A stretch of DNA of 64,000 nt, from positions 6,753,832 to 6,817,831 of the forward strand of contig CM055870.1 of NCBI GenBank assembly GCA_029582165.1, written 5' to 3'. The notes beneath the pieces are model-generated. The model ran no database searches. It saw only the letters and a list, made by a program, of their open reading frames with translations, and was not told where the DNA came from. Position 1 is the stretch's first letter. Each line of letters starts with the position of its first letter. Source of the DNA: Portulaca oleracea (lineage: Eukaryota > Streptophyta > Magnoliopsida > Caryophyllales > Portulacaceae). Shown here one piece after another: positions 12,709 through 25,035 of the stretch. The position numbers and the translations under genes are program-made.

Positions 12709-15700
12709 TATTTATTTATTTATTTATTCTACTAGCACCTTATATATTTAACAATATTGGAATTTGGTATGGAAACTTGGATAGTTGGATTCAATGTTTC
12801 AGGTAAAATAGTTGTATGAAGTGAAACACCACATATTTCAAGCTTCTCCCCCAAGTCTGTCTCTTCTGACATTTTTGGGTAACACTAATCATTTGGTAGT
12901 TATGTATGACCTTAATTGGTTGGAACAGGGGGGAAGAGACTCATTGACTTTATTCACCCCTTTTTTGTTGATCATAAATTCATCACTTTCACCCATATTT
13001 GTGGTTTGTTTGGACCAATTGTGCTAATGTTTCTTTATAATTCTCTTGTGTTAATAGTACTTTATTGTGTACTATTTTCTCCTTTATTCATGGACAGTGA
13101 TGTGATGTTGTTGGTGTCCAAAATGATGTATCCGTGTTTATGGTTCGATTGAAGATAAATAAACAAAAACAAAACTTGAAGCAGAAGAAACACATTTTGT
13201 GGCTCACTAATGGTAGATTTGTGTTATAACGTATGCATGTATGCTAACTATAATTTAGAAATGAAGTCCTAGCTGATTCGGAAAACTGTGCAGGCCTTTA
13301 TTTGCAGGCAGTTTGTTGAGTATCATGGACATTTTGTTGGATCAAACCAGCAAGGATGACATGCGTATTATAGGGTGCCAAACACTTTTTGTTTTTGTAA
13401 ATAATCAGGTGTGTTCCTTTACTAGAGTTGCTCAGGATGAATAGTATGGATTAAAATTGAACTGTTTCCTTCTTGGTTTTTATCTTTCAGATTGATGGGA
13501 CTTTCATCTTCAACCTAGAAGCCTTCATCCCAAAAGTGTGTCAGCTCACGCAGGAAGTTGGGGAAGATGAAAGATCATCTCGTCTCCGTGCTGCTGGGCT
13601 ACAAGCTCTTTCCTCAATGGTGATTGCATGCATGTTTCTGTTGTAGACACTTTTCTATCTTTTCTCACTATAGGTAGCAAGGATGCCTAGGTTTCCTAGT
13701 AGCTGTATATTGTTATATGTAACAGGTGTTTTCTTCAAATAGATGTCATTGTTGATCTTTACCTCTAACAATTTTGAAGTGTTTTTTTCAATATTTGGTG
13801 CTAAAATTCATGCTCATATTTTGCAGATATGGTTCATGGGTGAACATTCGCATATGTTAGCCGAATTTGATAATGTACGCTTCAAGAATTTCTCCTTTCT
13901 TTGATGTGAACTTCTACTCTTGGCCTCATACTTATGTTTTCTTACACCTTGGCTAAATTGTTGGAGTAGTGATTGAGACCCAACTTTATATCCTTCCTTT
14001 TGCTATTAAGTAGGGTAGGAAATATGAGCCGCAACTTTCTATTCTTGGCCTGACACTTATGTTTGCCGTCCATGTTAGCTTTTGGAATCTGGTAGTCATT
14101 GCACAAACTGGACAGAATGAAAATGAAAGAAACCTTCAATTGGTAGTGGCCATTTAGGGCCAATTCGATGCTAGGCCTGATGCCGTCCATGTTAGCTTTT
14201 AATGTGTGCCTCCCTCTTATGTTCCTTGATCAGGTTGTTACAGTAGTACTGGAAAACTACAGCAGTCTTTCAGAAAGCACTGGAAATGAAGAGGTCAAAA
14301 ATGATTCTGAGAATCAGGGTGATGAAGAAGGGACTAAAGATGAAGGAGACGCTACTCCTTCACGTGATCTTATTGCCAGAGTACCTTCTTGGAAAGTGGT
14401 CGTAAATACGAAAGGTGAATTAAATGTGTCAGAGGAAGAAGCCAAGAATCCAGGCTTCTGGTCCAGGGTTTGCCTGAATAACATGGCTAAGTTGGGCAAG
14501 GAGGCCACCACCACAAGGCGTGTTTTGGAATCTCTGTTCCGTTATTTTGACAGTGGAAATCTGTGGTCTTCAAAACACGGGCTTGCTAGTCCTGTTTTGA
14601 AGGACATGCAGGCTGTAATGGAAGAATATGGTAAGTATGTAATGCTTGTCCTAAAGAAACTGTTGCTTGATGCCTTTTCAATTTGGTAATGTTCCCTTTT
14701 GAATGAAATGATTTTACAGGGCATGGAACACACTATTTGTTGACTTTATTGGTGAAGCATTTGGATCACAAGAATGTACTCAAACAACCTGACATGCAGT
14801 TGGACATTGTTGTGGTGACCACGTCCCTGGCTGAGCATGTAAAGGTTGAGCCTTCTGTTGCTTTGCTAGGAGCGGTCAGTGATGTCATGAGGCATTTGCG
14901 TAAATGCATACATTCCTCTGTTGATGATGGAAACCCGGGTGCTGGTAACGTTAAATTTAACAGAAGGTTCCAAGAACTCGTGGATGAGTGTCTTGTCCAG
15001 TTAGCAAACAAGGTACATTTGTGAAACACACACACACACACACACACACACAGTTACACACACGTGTATGTATATATGTATCTGTATAACTCTACAATAA
15101 TTTGATTAATTACTGCTATTGAGTAGGTTGGAGATGCGGGACCTATCCTTGATCTTATGGCTGGCATGCTTGAAAACATTTCTAGCATTACAATTATTGC
15201 CAGGACAACAATTACCACTGTTTATCGAACTGCACAAATTGTAGCCGCCTTACCTAATGCGTCGTATATGAACAAGGCAAGAAACTCTTTCCTTTTATGA
15301 ATACAATCTATTTCCCTAGGTTCTTCAAGGTGTAGCAATTTTTGCTTTGGATTAGTATGGACTCATAGTTACGAGGAATGTTTCCTGGATTGGTTAGTCT
15401 AGAAGGTGAATCACGTATAAATGCTCAATTTACTCGAGTCTCAAACTTCAATTCGCGTTCCTTCGGAGCTCAACTAAAGAAGATTATTCCCATGAACTAT
15501 AAGTGGGCTAAGACAAACATCCCTTTAAAAAAAAATGAACTTCTCTTGCTATGAATTAGTAGGCAGACAACATCTTTCAAATTTTTAGTGCATCAAAATA
15601 AAATCAGCCTATATATCTACTCTTTGAGTTTAGGGGTAAATGATGTTTTCTTTTATTGGTCAGTTTGGTCATTGTTGTGGTCAAGTACATTAATTTTTGT

Positions 15701-18700
15701 GTTATTCTTCAAACTAAACCAGTTGTTTCTTTCAGGCATTTCCTGAGGCTTTATTTCATGAATTACTACCAGCTATGGTCCACAATGACCATGAAACTAG
15801 AGTTGGAGCTCACCGTATCTTTTCAGTAGTTCTTGTACCATCTTCAGTGGTCCCTCGTCAATCTTCGGCTAACCCTCCTGGGAAGCAGGGCCAAGTTCCA
15901 AGGTCACTTTCTAGAAGTGTCTCTGTCTTCTCTTCTTCGGCTGCTCTTTTTGAGAAGCTACGGAAGGGAAGATCAAATAGTAGAGAGAGTGCACTTAACG
16001 AGGGAAATGGTGGGGTGTTCAATAGATTAAAATCAACCTACAGTCGAGCATATAGTATGAGGGCTGCTCCAGTGGAGCCACTAGCAGAGGAAACCTCTGT
16101 GACGCCTTTGAATAAACAAGTGGTATGTTGTAGATAATTCAGTTCCCTTCCATTTCTCTCTCTTTCTCTCTTGATCTTCATATGATGCAGTTTCTTGTTG
16201 CTTCTGCTCCATAAATTTAGGAAGGATGTGTTCTCAAGTTGAGTACTCGGCAAATAACTCTCCTCCTCTCGTCAATTTGGGCACAATCAATCTCTCCTGA
16301 AAACACACCTGAAAACTATGAAGCAATTGCTCACACTTACAGTCTTGTTTTGCTATTTGCTCGTGGCAAGGTGATTTCTCCATTCTGGTCTCTATGACGC
16401 CTATTCCCTCATTAGGTTACGTTCCCCCATTTTTTTTTTGTGACGTTATTGTGGTTTACCTTTTGCCTGTGCAGAGCTCTGATCAAGAGGTGTTAGTCCG
16501 AAGTTTTCAGCTGTCCTTTTCCTTGAGAGCCATTTCCCTTGCAGAAGGAGGTAATTTGTGGATTGCTTTTTCTGTCTAGTTTTATTTGGGACTTTTAGGT
16601 AGGTAATATGTTTTGCGCATATTTCCGGTTGTTTCACCCAAAGTACGGTTGGTGGGTATGGTGACGACTGGTTATAGAAGGGAAATCACCGGAGTTATTG
16701 GTTGATTTGATGAGAATGATGGTTTACCGGAAGTGCTATATGAACTGCTAGTAAAAGAAGAATAGAATGATGACTAGGTGGTACCTGTCATAGTTCATAC
16801 TTTCTCAGATTAATTTTTTCCCCTTGTTTCTCTAAAAAAGTAGTGTTTTAATTCAAATGAAAGTTGAGAACAAAACAAAGGAAAAAGAATGCGTAAAAGT
16901 AAAAGGCCAAAGGGATTTCAAGGTATGGTCTACGAAATGCAGGATGATTCGACGAGCTTAACAATTCAGTCATTTCTTCTTGTTTTCTTTTCCTTGTCAC
17001 TTTTGAGTTATTTTATTTGTTCCTCAAACTTGCATGCATATATTAACATCACTTATAATTTGATGATTATGACTCATTCCTCTATTCTTTAAATTTGGAA
17101 AAAGGGGATGAAATGTTGTGGGAGAGGTCATTATAATTTTTATTGTCTTCCCTTCCATTTCCATCGTCGACCTCAGCATTTTGCAAAACAATCCGTTCAT
17201 GTCTTATGCACTTCCGTTTGTGCCGCAGGGCCTTTGCCACCATCACGTCGTAGATCTTTGTTTACTTTATCAACGTCAATGATTATCTTCTCAGCAAAAG
17301 CTTATGAGATTCAGTCCCTTATCTCGTGTGCCAAGGCTACACTAAACAATAAGATGGTATAGTTTTGTGGTATATGATATCTTTTTCCGATTCTAATTTT
17401 TTTTTCACATTTACATATGACTTGCGTATGTCATTGAACCATTTTGCATGCCCTCTTCTTTGTTTCAGGTTGATCCTTTCCTATGTTTGGTTGGAGACAA
17501 CAAATTGCAGGCTGTTAATCAAAATTCCACAATAGCATATGGATCTAAGGAGGATGATAACTCTGCTTCAAGATTCCTATCAGAAATTATACTCAAAGAG
17601 GACCAAACTAGAGAGGCATTTGCTGCCGAGATAGTAAAAAGTCTTGAGAAGGTTAAAGATGTAAGATATGATGAAGTGCGATATCATTTGAGAAACTGGT
17701 ATTTTACTTACGAGTTATCATTAACTTTGGTCTAATCTACAGGCTGAAATATGCGTTGTAAAAGAGCAGTTGCTCAGTGAGTTTTTGCCAGATGACGTAT
17801 GTCCTTTGGGAGTCCAGATGTTTGATTCTCCACTAAAGATATACCAGGCTCATTCAACTGAATCTCAAGATGAGGTAATGATCAACAAAACTAATTCATT
17901 TTTAGTAGGTACTAGAATGTATGTAATATGGTAATTATTGTATTATCAAATGGTTGGGCACCATGACTCAAGAAACAAGTGCAGATAGGTTTTAAGATGA
18001 TGTTGCAAAATGGGTTGTATCCCATTGTGAAGTCACTACATGGCTAAACTTCACATTTTAACGATTTTGTAAACTAATATTTGATGCTTTATATGTTGCC
18101 CTTTGAAAGTAGTAAGAAAATTGTTTCAAAGAATGTAATTTTCCTCGTATAGTCTTCAAACATGATTAGAACCTTTTACATTAATCATACTTTGAGATTG
18201 ATTTTAAGAATGATGAGTTCAGGCTGTGACAACCACTTTTTGTTGGTTTCTGCGATTTTGTCATGTTTGAATACCTCCTTGGTCAGAAGATATTTTGAAC
18301 TAACTTGATATCACTTTTTCTGGTTGGTTGTCAGGCTTCTTTACTATTCGCAGATGAGTATGAATCTTCTTCACAAGATAAGGGACCCAAACAAGACATG
18401 CATATATCCATGGGAGATGGAAGTCTTTTGAGCGTTAGCGATATTCTCGAAACAGTGAGTTGCTTCTTTGTTTACCTGAGCTGTCAGAATGACTCCATGA
18501 GATTTGGGACTTTAAATTTCAATTTCATTTTTTTTGAAGCTCTTCAAGGGAAACAGTTGGTAGTACTAGGATAGGAATAACAAAAATGGTGAAAACCTAT
18601 CATTTCAATGTTCAGTAAGTGGGATTCTTAAGCGAGTGGATATGGACTAGGATTTACAAATATCTCATTCTCTAATTGCCATATTAGCCAACAAATTTAG

Positions 18701-19992
18701 GAGTTAATGCAGGTCTTTTTTAGATTGAGAAGATAAATAAGTTTTGTTCAAACACAGGTCCTGGATACAGCGCAACAAGTGGGAAGATTTTCTGTGTCGA
18801 ATGCACCTGATGTATCCTACAAGGAAATGGCCAGCCATTGTGAGGCGCTTTTGATGGGTAAACAACAGAAGATGTCCAACTTTAGAATAGAGAGTTTGGC
18901 TCCAAACAAAGTGGTCCTTCAACCAATGGTAATATATCTTGCTTTAACTCCCTGTAATATTTAAATTTAACAAGGCCTCTTCCATGCTGTTGTCATTAAT
19001 ATATGTCGAAAATAAGGGAATATGATTTAGACGGTATCCCAACATACAATCCATACTAGACCATATTTTTACAAATTACCCAATCGAAACTGATGTCCTT
19101 TTCTTGAAAATCTTGTAATACCATATTCTTATTTGATTGGAATTTGACCTATCTAAGATGACCCACTATCAACCCCCATGTGATCCCTGCTTGATGAACT
19201 GACCCGTGGGGATCAATAAAATCCACAACCCATGTACAAATGTTGAGCCAAAAAAATCGAAAGTTATGGTATCATTTTTTGAAAGTCTTACGAAATATGA
19301 TCTGAATGGTTGAATCTAAACCAACCCTAGCTGGATTTGATCTGACACCTCGGAGATTTGGTGAAATCAAACCAAAGTTGATCCAAACCCACAGAAAATA
19401 AAACCCATTTGCCACATTTAATTTCTCTTGACAGGGAAAATACACATGATCACAGCACAAGTCACCAACCAGTTAGAAGCCTAAGCATTGGCTATGGCAA
19501 GCTAAACTAGAAACTAGAAAGGGCGACATTTTTCGATTATGGAAAAAGTTTCTGGTTTGACAAATTGAATATATCAGCTTATATGTGATCTTTAGGGTTC
19601 AGAATATAAAAATGATAGCGTCCTGATTCAAAATTTCACTTAAATCACATCAAAAGGTATATTCATGCATATCTAAACTGTTACAAATATATGTTTTATT
19701 GTTTTAAAGGTTGTACAACTCATAAATTACATAAAATCTATTATTTGGTTTATAATTTTTTCATAAATATAGAACTGCACGCAAAATGTGCATCCGGGCA
19801 TCATATTCAGAGTCTAAGTTGAACCCATGATATATGGCGTTGCAGGCTGGAACACTTTTCACAGATCAGGACTTAGCAGTGCCACCAGAGCCAACCCCGG
19901 CAATCACCACCACTGCTCCCTTCTGTGCTGTTGAGTTCAAGCTACCGACTTCAAGTCCTTATGACAACTTCCTAAAAGCGGCGGGTTGTTGA
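9497..19992 (+). CDS. EFR3/SRL2-like armadillo-repeat membrane-anchoring protein
   Basis: Coding exons: 9497-9622, 10224-10298, 11609-11724, 13294-13408, 13491-13619, 13827-13874, 14234-14630, 14720-15012, 15127-15276, 15736-16122, 16221-16370, 16475-16550, 17229-17356, 17469-17660, 17743-17874, 18335-18454, 18758-18928, 19846-19992; 983 aa, in frame throughout. The N-terminus has a cysteine cluster (C11, C13, C16 in GDCLCVFCPDLRARSR) followed by basic residues, the EFR3-type palmitoylation and membrane-contact patch. The blocks KRYKKLIAEIFP, STRQITLLLSSIWAQSISP and LVRSFQLSFSLRAISL match the plant family that includes rice SRL2 and Arabidopsis EFR3-like proteins. In yeast and animals EFR3 anchors PI4-kinase III alpha at the plasma membrane; that role is assumed here by homology. 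Intron 9 is GC-AG. The upstream leader appears to have its own intron from 9129. Confidence 0.93.
12662..12728. repeat. (CTTT)n/(ATTT)n microsatellite in an intron
   Basis: A tetranucleotide run of CTTT units passes into ATTT units within intron 3 of the EFR3-like gene. It is a simple repeat, likely length-variable. Confidence 0.9.
15028..15052. repeat. (CA)n microsatellite
   Basis: A CA dinucleotide run lies just after the exon ending at 15012, inside the short intron 8 of the EFR3-like gene. Confidence 0.9.
15277..15735 (+). other. GC-AG intron (EFR3-like gene, intron 9)
   Basis: The exon ends AACAAG and the intron begins GCAAGA, with acceptor TTTCAG before GCATTTCCTG. Splicing here joins ...SYMNK to AFPEALFHELLP, which fits the family and keeps phase 0. 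No GT near the boundary restores the frame. AG|GCAAG is the usual form of GC donors. Confidence 0.85.
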
Positions 19993-20696
19993 TATTAATT
20001 ATTTGGTAAAATTAAGGCCGCTCATACTTTTTCCTCATTTGCTAGACTTTCCAGGATCTACGTTACTAATTAACAGGTGTATATGTATATCAGCTAATTT
20101 AGACAATATTGATTCGATCAACATGTATAGATGAAGTTGGATCCATCAATTCATTCTTTTTTCGCCCAAAATTTTGTTGTGTATATGGATTACAGATTTG
20201 GTGCTCAATCCATGCTTTCCCAGTTGAGAATCTACTTGATCTCCCAATGTGAAAAAAGAGATGAGAAGTGAGATCGAGGGAGGTTATGTATTTTATCTGA
20301 ATTGATTGGTTTAACCAGCAACCTTTTTTTTTTTTTTTTGGTTTTTGTAAATGTGCATGCCTAGCAGAAGAATGTTATGTATATTAATCAAGAGTTTATA
20401 GGGAAGTTGTTTGATTTTTATTTTTTTTACCTTCCAGTGAAACTGTTTGAATTTGATTTTTTTTTTACTTTCCAGTATTTGATCTTCTCTTGATGCCTTG
20501 TTAGAACTTGCATTTCTTTTGGTAAGGATTTGTAGTTGTGCAATGTTTTGTTCTACGTTTTAGGTTGTAATGCCATGAAATAATGGCATGAATACAGTTT
20601 TAGCCAACTAGACTTGAATGAATGCAGAGAAAATATTTGAAAAAGACAGAGATTCAAAAATGAAGTTATTCTCTTTCACAAAAGCACCTGTTGGTT

Positions 20697-20770
20697 TCTT
20701 TTTCTTCTTCTTTTCTTCTTCTTCTTCTTCTTCTTCTTCTTCTTCTTCTTCTTTTTTTTTTTTTTTTTTT
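20697..20770. repeat. (TTC)n and poly-T tract
   Basis: A trinucleotide TTC array runs into a poly-T stretch. An ORF reading Ser/Phe repeats through it is an artefact of the simple repeat. Confidence 0.9.
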
Positions 20771-20871
20771 GGTGTTACATTGCGTGCCTTGGATAGGCAA
20801 TGTTTTTCATTTTAGGATAGGTCATGAAACCATGGGTTATCATGTAGACTTGTGATTGATACTCATGTTCT

Positions 20872-20936
20872 TTAGGGTTCGTTTGGACAGGAAATGTTTT
20901 CTACCATATTTTCTGTTGTCCAAACGGGCCCTTAAG
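20872..20936. repeat. 65-bp terminal-inverted-repeat hairpin
   Basis: The left arm TTAGGGTTCGTTTGGACAGG pairs with the right arm (complement TTAAGGGCCCGTTTGGACAA) across a very short centre. This looks like a much-reduced MITE. Confidence 0.5.
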
Positions 20937-21182
20937 GTCTAAGTTCAAAGCATTTGGAAAAAAGTCTCTCAGAGGTTCATGTGTTAGGTTCCATACCCTT
21001 ACACCCACAATGGCAACCGGGAAATCTTGAAACAAGTGTTTTTACTTTTAAACAAAATATATGGACTATAATATTATGTAAATATAGTTTTATTTGCCTA
21101 TATATTGATGCATAGTTTCTCCCTATATATTGAAAATTTACCTATAATAATATGGAGACTTCGAGACTAAAAAAGCCTATTA

Positions 21183-21400
21183 AGGCCCCATTCTTTTATA
21201 CGGTACCGCACCTTGCGATACCGCAAGTTATCGCAACTCACCACAACTTACCACAATCCCTTTTTTATTTAATATATTTCAACACCCACTTTTTAATTTT
21301 CACCACAATTTACCACAACTAACCGCAACTGTACGCACTCTACCACACCGCAACTTACCGCACCGCAGCGGTACCGTATAAAAGAATGAGGCCTTAGCAG
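21183..21400. mobile_element. Foldback MITE, 'TTCTTTTATACG' family, copy 2
   Basis: Nearly perfect terminal inverted repeats of about 28 bp: TAAGGCCCCATTCTTTTATA on the left, with its complement TATAAAAGAATGAGGCCTTA on the right. The inside repeats CCGCAA/CCACAA words. It is the cleanest of the four family copies and has no ORF. Confidence 0.8.
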
Positions 21401-22283
21401 ATTTGGTGGAGCTATTGATGCATATATATGCTCCCTAAAAAGTTGTTAGAAATGGGAGGAATGTTGGTTTTATGAAGTTTGCAACTGGGAGAAGGGTAGC
21501 AAAGCGATTGAAAGTACGAATTAAGGGGTGTTGAACAAAAGCAGTTGTTTGTCTCTTAGGCTAATTTCAGAAAATCAATCTAGCACGCTGTCTATTTGAG
21601 TGGAATCTATTTGGAAATAGGTCCCTTAGTGGAAAGATGAAGGTGGGCTACATTTGTCGAATGTGACTCGTAACTCAACATTTGTCGAATGTGACGCTTA
21701 ACTCAACATATTGTCGGGAAGATAAGAATGGCATGGAAAAGGGTTATTTACCTTTAAGAATGACCCAACAACCAAATTGATCATCATAGAGGATTGTAGG
21801 ATCACGAAGTTCTAATTCATAAGAAAGAAAGGGACTTAGTAAGCGTTGATGTGGCAGCCTGGCAAGACAAGTGGACATTGATTCATTTGCTTCTTTTTTT
21901 TTTTTTTTTGCCCCAATTGCTTTGCCCCTCTCTTTCTTTAATTTATGCATAATAACATAATTATGATTCGCCTTTGCAGATATACATGGATATCTACAAA
22001 GATAACCATAATTTCCCTTTGCAGACATCCGGAAAAGATGCCCTTACCCCTTGCTCACTCTCCCTCTTCAAACCCCCAACCCCCACCCTCATACTCTCTC
22101 TTTGTAACAAATTTTGAAAATGAGGTAAAAAGATTAATGTTACTAACTTTAATGATATATATCCAAAAGACCCGCAACTTTTAATTAGTTAACATGTTGC
22201 AACTTGTTGTCTTCAGCATCCTAGTTCTTTACTTTCTTGGGAAGCACTGATAAGTCCGTTATGGTTTATATGAAGCTACCAGT

Positions 22284-22589
22284 AGGGATGACAATGGGCA
22301 GGATCTGGGCAGGGTCCACCTGGATCCATATCCTTACCCATATTTTTAACTGGATCCATATTCTTACCCATATCCTTTGGGTCTTTTTCGAAAGGACCCA
22401 TATCCTTGATCATATTTTTGACTGGACCTATATCCTTACCTATTTACCCATATCCTTTACCGATATTTAAATTGAACTTTTACCACATATTAATTAGCAA
22501 ACCCACAAAAACTAAGGTGCGATGCCAGTGGCTTAGATATTTACAAAAACTAGGGTTTCCAATATCTTAAAGTGTTAAATTCATTTTAC

Positions 22590-22645
<56 letters not shown>

Positions 22646-22779
22646 CGGATCTGGGTAAGGATTTGGATCCTATCCTTGGACCCAGACCCATATCCATTTT
22701 TTGGTCATTGGACCCATACCCTTAAAAATGGAACTAAATCTGCGGATCTGGGCAGAGTCCAAGACCTATTGCCATCCCT
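22284..22779. mobile_element. 496-bp TIR element with exact 10-bp target duplication
   Basis: AGCTACCAGT occurs immediately left (22274-22283) and right (22780-22789). The element ends are inverted: AGGGATGACAATGGGCAGGA on the left and ATTGCCATCCCT on the right. The inside is filled with ACCCATATCCTT/GGATCTGGG words and a long (TA)n run. The 9-10 bp duplication points to a Mutator-like non-autonomous element; the superfamily is inference. There is no transposase. Confidence 0.8.
22589..22644. repeat. (TA)n microsatellite inside the TIR element
   Basis: A long alternating TA run lies within the 22284-22779 element. Confidence 0.9.
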
Positions 22780-22789
22780 AGCTACCAGT

Positions 22790-24428
22790 TTTCACGTTAC
22801 ATCTAACTAATGTGATAAACAAACTTCATCTCTAAACACAAAGTCAAAGTGTACGTACATAGATTTATACGGTCTAATTATTTATAATGTTAGCAATTAA
22901 GATAGCCTCGTGGTGGCATATTGGATTTCTCCTTACCGCACGTTGCGGCGGTAGGCAAGCATACAAGTATACAACGTACCAATGTGACTGCCCACTCTCT
23001 GTATTAAGAACGTCCACATGTAGTTTCATTCATTTCAATATTAATATCAAAATTAGCAAAATATTACTCCTTAATTTCATTTGTTTGGAATTCTAGGGTA
23101 GTATCAAAGGAACACAAAAATATATATGGATCTTGTGCAATTGGTTTTTTTAATTATTAATTAATTTTATTAGGCTCAAACTTTATTTCCCAAATATATA
23201 TCTTATGTTTTTAGAAAAAAGTTGATAGAAAATAATGGTCAAAATAGGGTGTTAATAAATGAAGAAAGTAACCTTTTTTTTTTAATCATTGACTCCAAAA
23301 TAATAAACTATAGGACATATATCAGATGAAGAAGAAAAGGAGTAGGAAAACAATCTTTATATTTGAGTGCGGTTATCATTAATACGGTCAACTCAAAGAG
23401 GTTATATTTAGGAGTGTATGTGAGAGAGTAGGCCACAAGGGGCAAATTAATATATAGTCAACTCAAAGCTAGGGGTTATATATGTAAAGTGTGCCTTTGA
23501 ATTCACCTTTTGTGCTAGTAAAGATTTGAAATTGAGACTCTAGTTTTTAAAGTGGTAAATTAAATTTATTTTTACATAAATTTACGTGATTTTCTTAAAT
23601 TCATTTAAATTGAAGTCAAAATTTTATCTTATCCTTACCTTATATTACCCGAATCAATATAATTGTTAACCATCTTAAATAATATTTAGATTATTTTAAT
23701 AACTATATTCATGCATATTTAAATTGTTAAAAGACATGCATCATTCATCTATTTAAAGAATATAAAGTTACAAAATCATATTAAAAAATCTATTTGACAC
23801 TAAGCACTTACAGTTGACAAATGTGCCTAAATACTTAAAAAGATTATTAATTAAAATCATAGACACAAAAATTATAGACAATTTAAAATATTTAATAAAT
23901 ATATTAATTTAAGACATGATGTTAACTCGGTTAAAATTATGGAACTTTCCATAAGCAAATTATGAAACTATGGATAAGGACGAGTCATTTGTGAAAACAA
24001 GGCAACAGGTAATACCAAACTATTATTGCGTTGTCTATCCGATCCATATGTATCCAATAAGATTTTAAAAGTATGTATTATTTTTGTTGGATTCAACCAT
24101 GACCTTAATTTGAAATTCTATATTGGAAGATCAAAGTAAAAGGATATTATATATAAATCAAATGAGTCATTCATTGATCTTTAACGCTAATTGATTTTAA
24201 TATGAAATCTCGATCACTAAACTTATTACCAAGAGTCTTGATTTTCCCAACAACTGCTATCAAAGCTTACGGCTCATTTGGCTGGGTGCAAAGTGCATGA
24301 AGGTGATCCCGTAAGAAGTATCATTGACCGGAGCGCGCACCGCACATGGCTAGGACTCTTATGATGGCGACTTTACACATGGATAGAAGACATATCCCCA
24401 TATAGCAGTCTAGAATTTTACTAATCTA
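22790..24428. other. Intergenic, no gene seen
   Basis: AT-rich spacer. No ORF with coding character and no clear repeat structure. Confidence 0.55.
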
Positions 24429-24950
24429 AACAAAAAAATCTGGAGTCACAAAACCAAGGGTTCCATTTCCAACCCTGAAACACAGGGAGACATGGAAAAA
24501 CGTCGAGCTGTACGTACACTGTACTCTTATCTTAATTGAAACGCAACAACGCAAAAAAAAAAAAAAAAAAAAAAAAACCAGATTTTGAGAAACAGCGGGG
24601 CAGATGCGTCCAGAATAATCAAGGAGTCAACTGGCAAGTTATCAGTTTTAAATTTGATTCAATTCAATTCAGGTTTTAACGAACACGGCAAGTCCATAGA
24701 TTACTAATTAATTATTAAAAAAAAAAACCCTAGCAGAAGCATGTAAACAGTGCATATGCTTGAATTTAATTTCAGCAAGTTTGAAAATACGTAGGTACTG
24801 AGAAGGCGCCGACATTTGTGACGGTTTATTAGGCGGGATTACCTCATAAACTGGAAGGTACGTCAGAGTGGTACTATCAATCTCATCTCATGCATGCATG
24901 TTCATCTAGCATCTTCTACAGCTTATCCTCTGCCTCTATTAATTACTTAT

Positions 24951-24967
24951 CACATTTATATATATAA
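24951..24967 (+). promoter_or_regulatory. TATA box of DUF642 copy 1
   Basis: CACATTTATATATATAAG lies about 70 bp before the start codon, followed by a CT-rich leader. The word TTATCACATTTATATA is conserved in the second copy, which supports function. Confidence 0.55.
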
Positions 24968-25035
24968 GTTGTAGATACATCGCTGCCCTTATTATCCACT
25001 GCCTCTCTCTCTCTAGATCTCTCTCTCTCTCTAGA

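Larger units (their letters stand above)
19993..22283. other. Intergenic region with 3' UTR and small repeats
   Basis: The first few hundred bases after the stop at 19992 are probably EFR3-like 3' UTR. Then come a TTC-rich run (about 20697-20770), a 65-bp hairpin (20872-20936) and a MITE (21183-21400). No gene is supported. Confidence 0.55.

Noticed and set aside
14168..14233. Upstream in-frame ATG before exon 7 of the EFR3-like gene
   Set aside because: This is intron sequence; the acceptor at 14231-14233 and family alignment place the exon start at 14234.
20618..20815. Ser/Phe-rich ORF
   Set aside because: Produced by the TTC microsatellite and poly-T tract.
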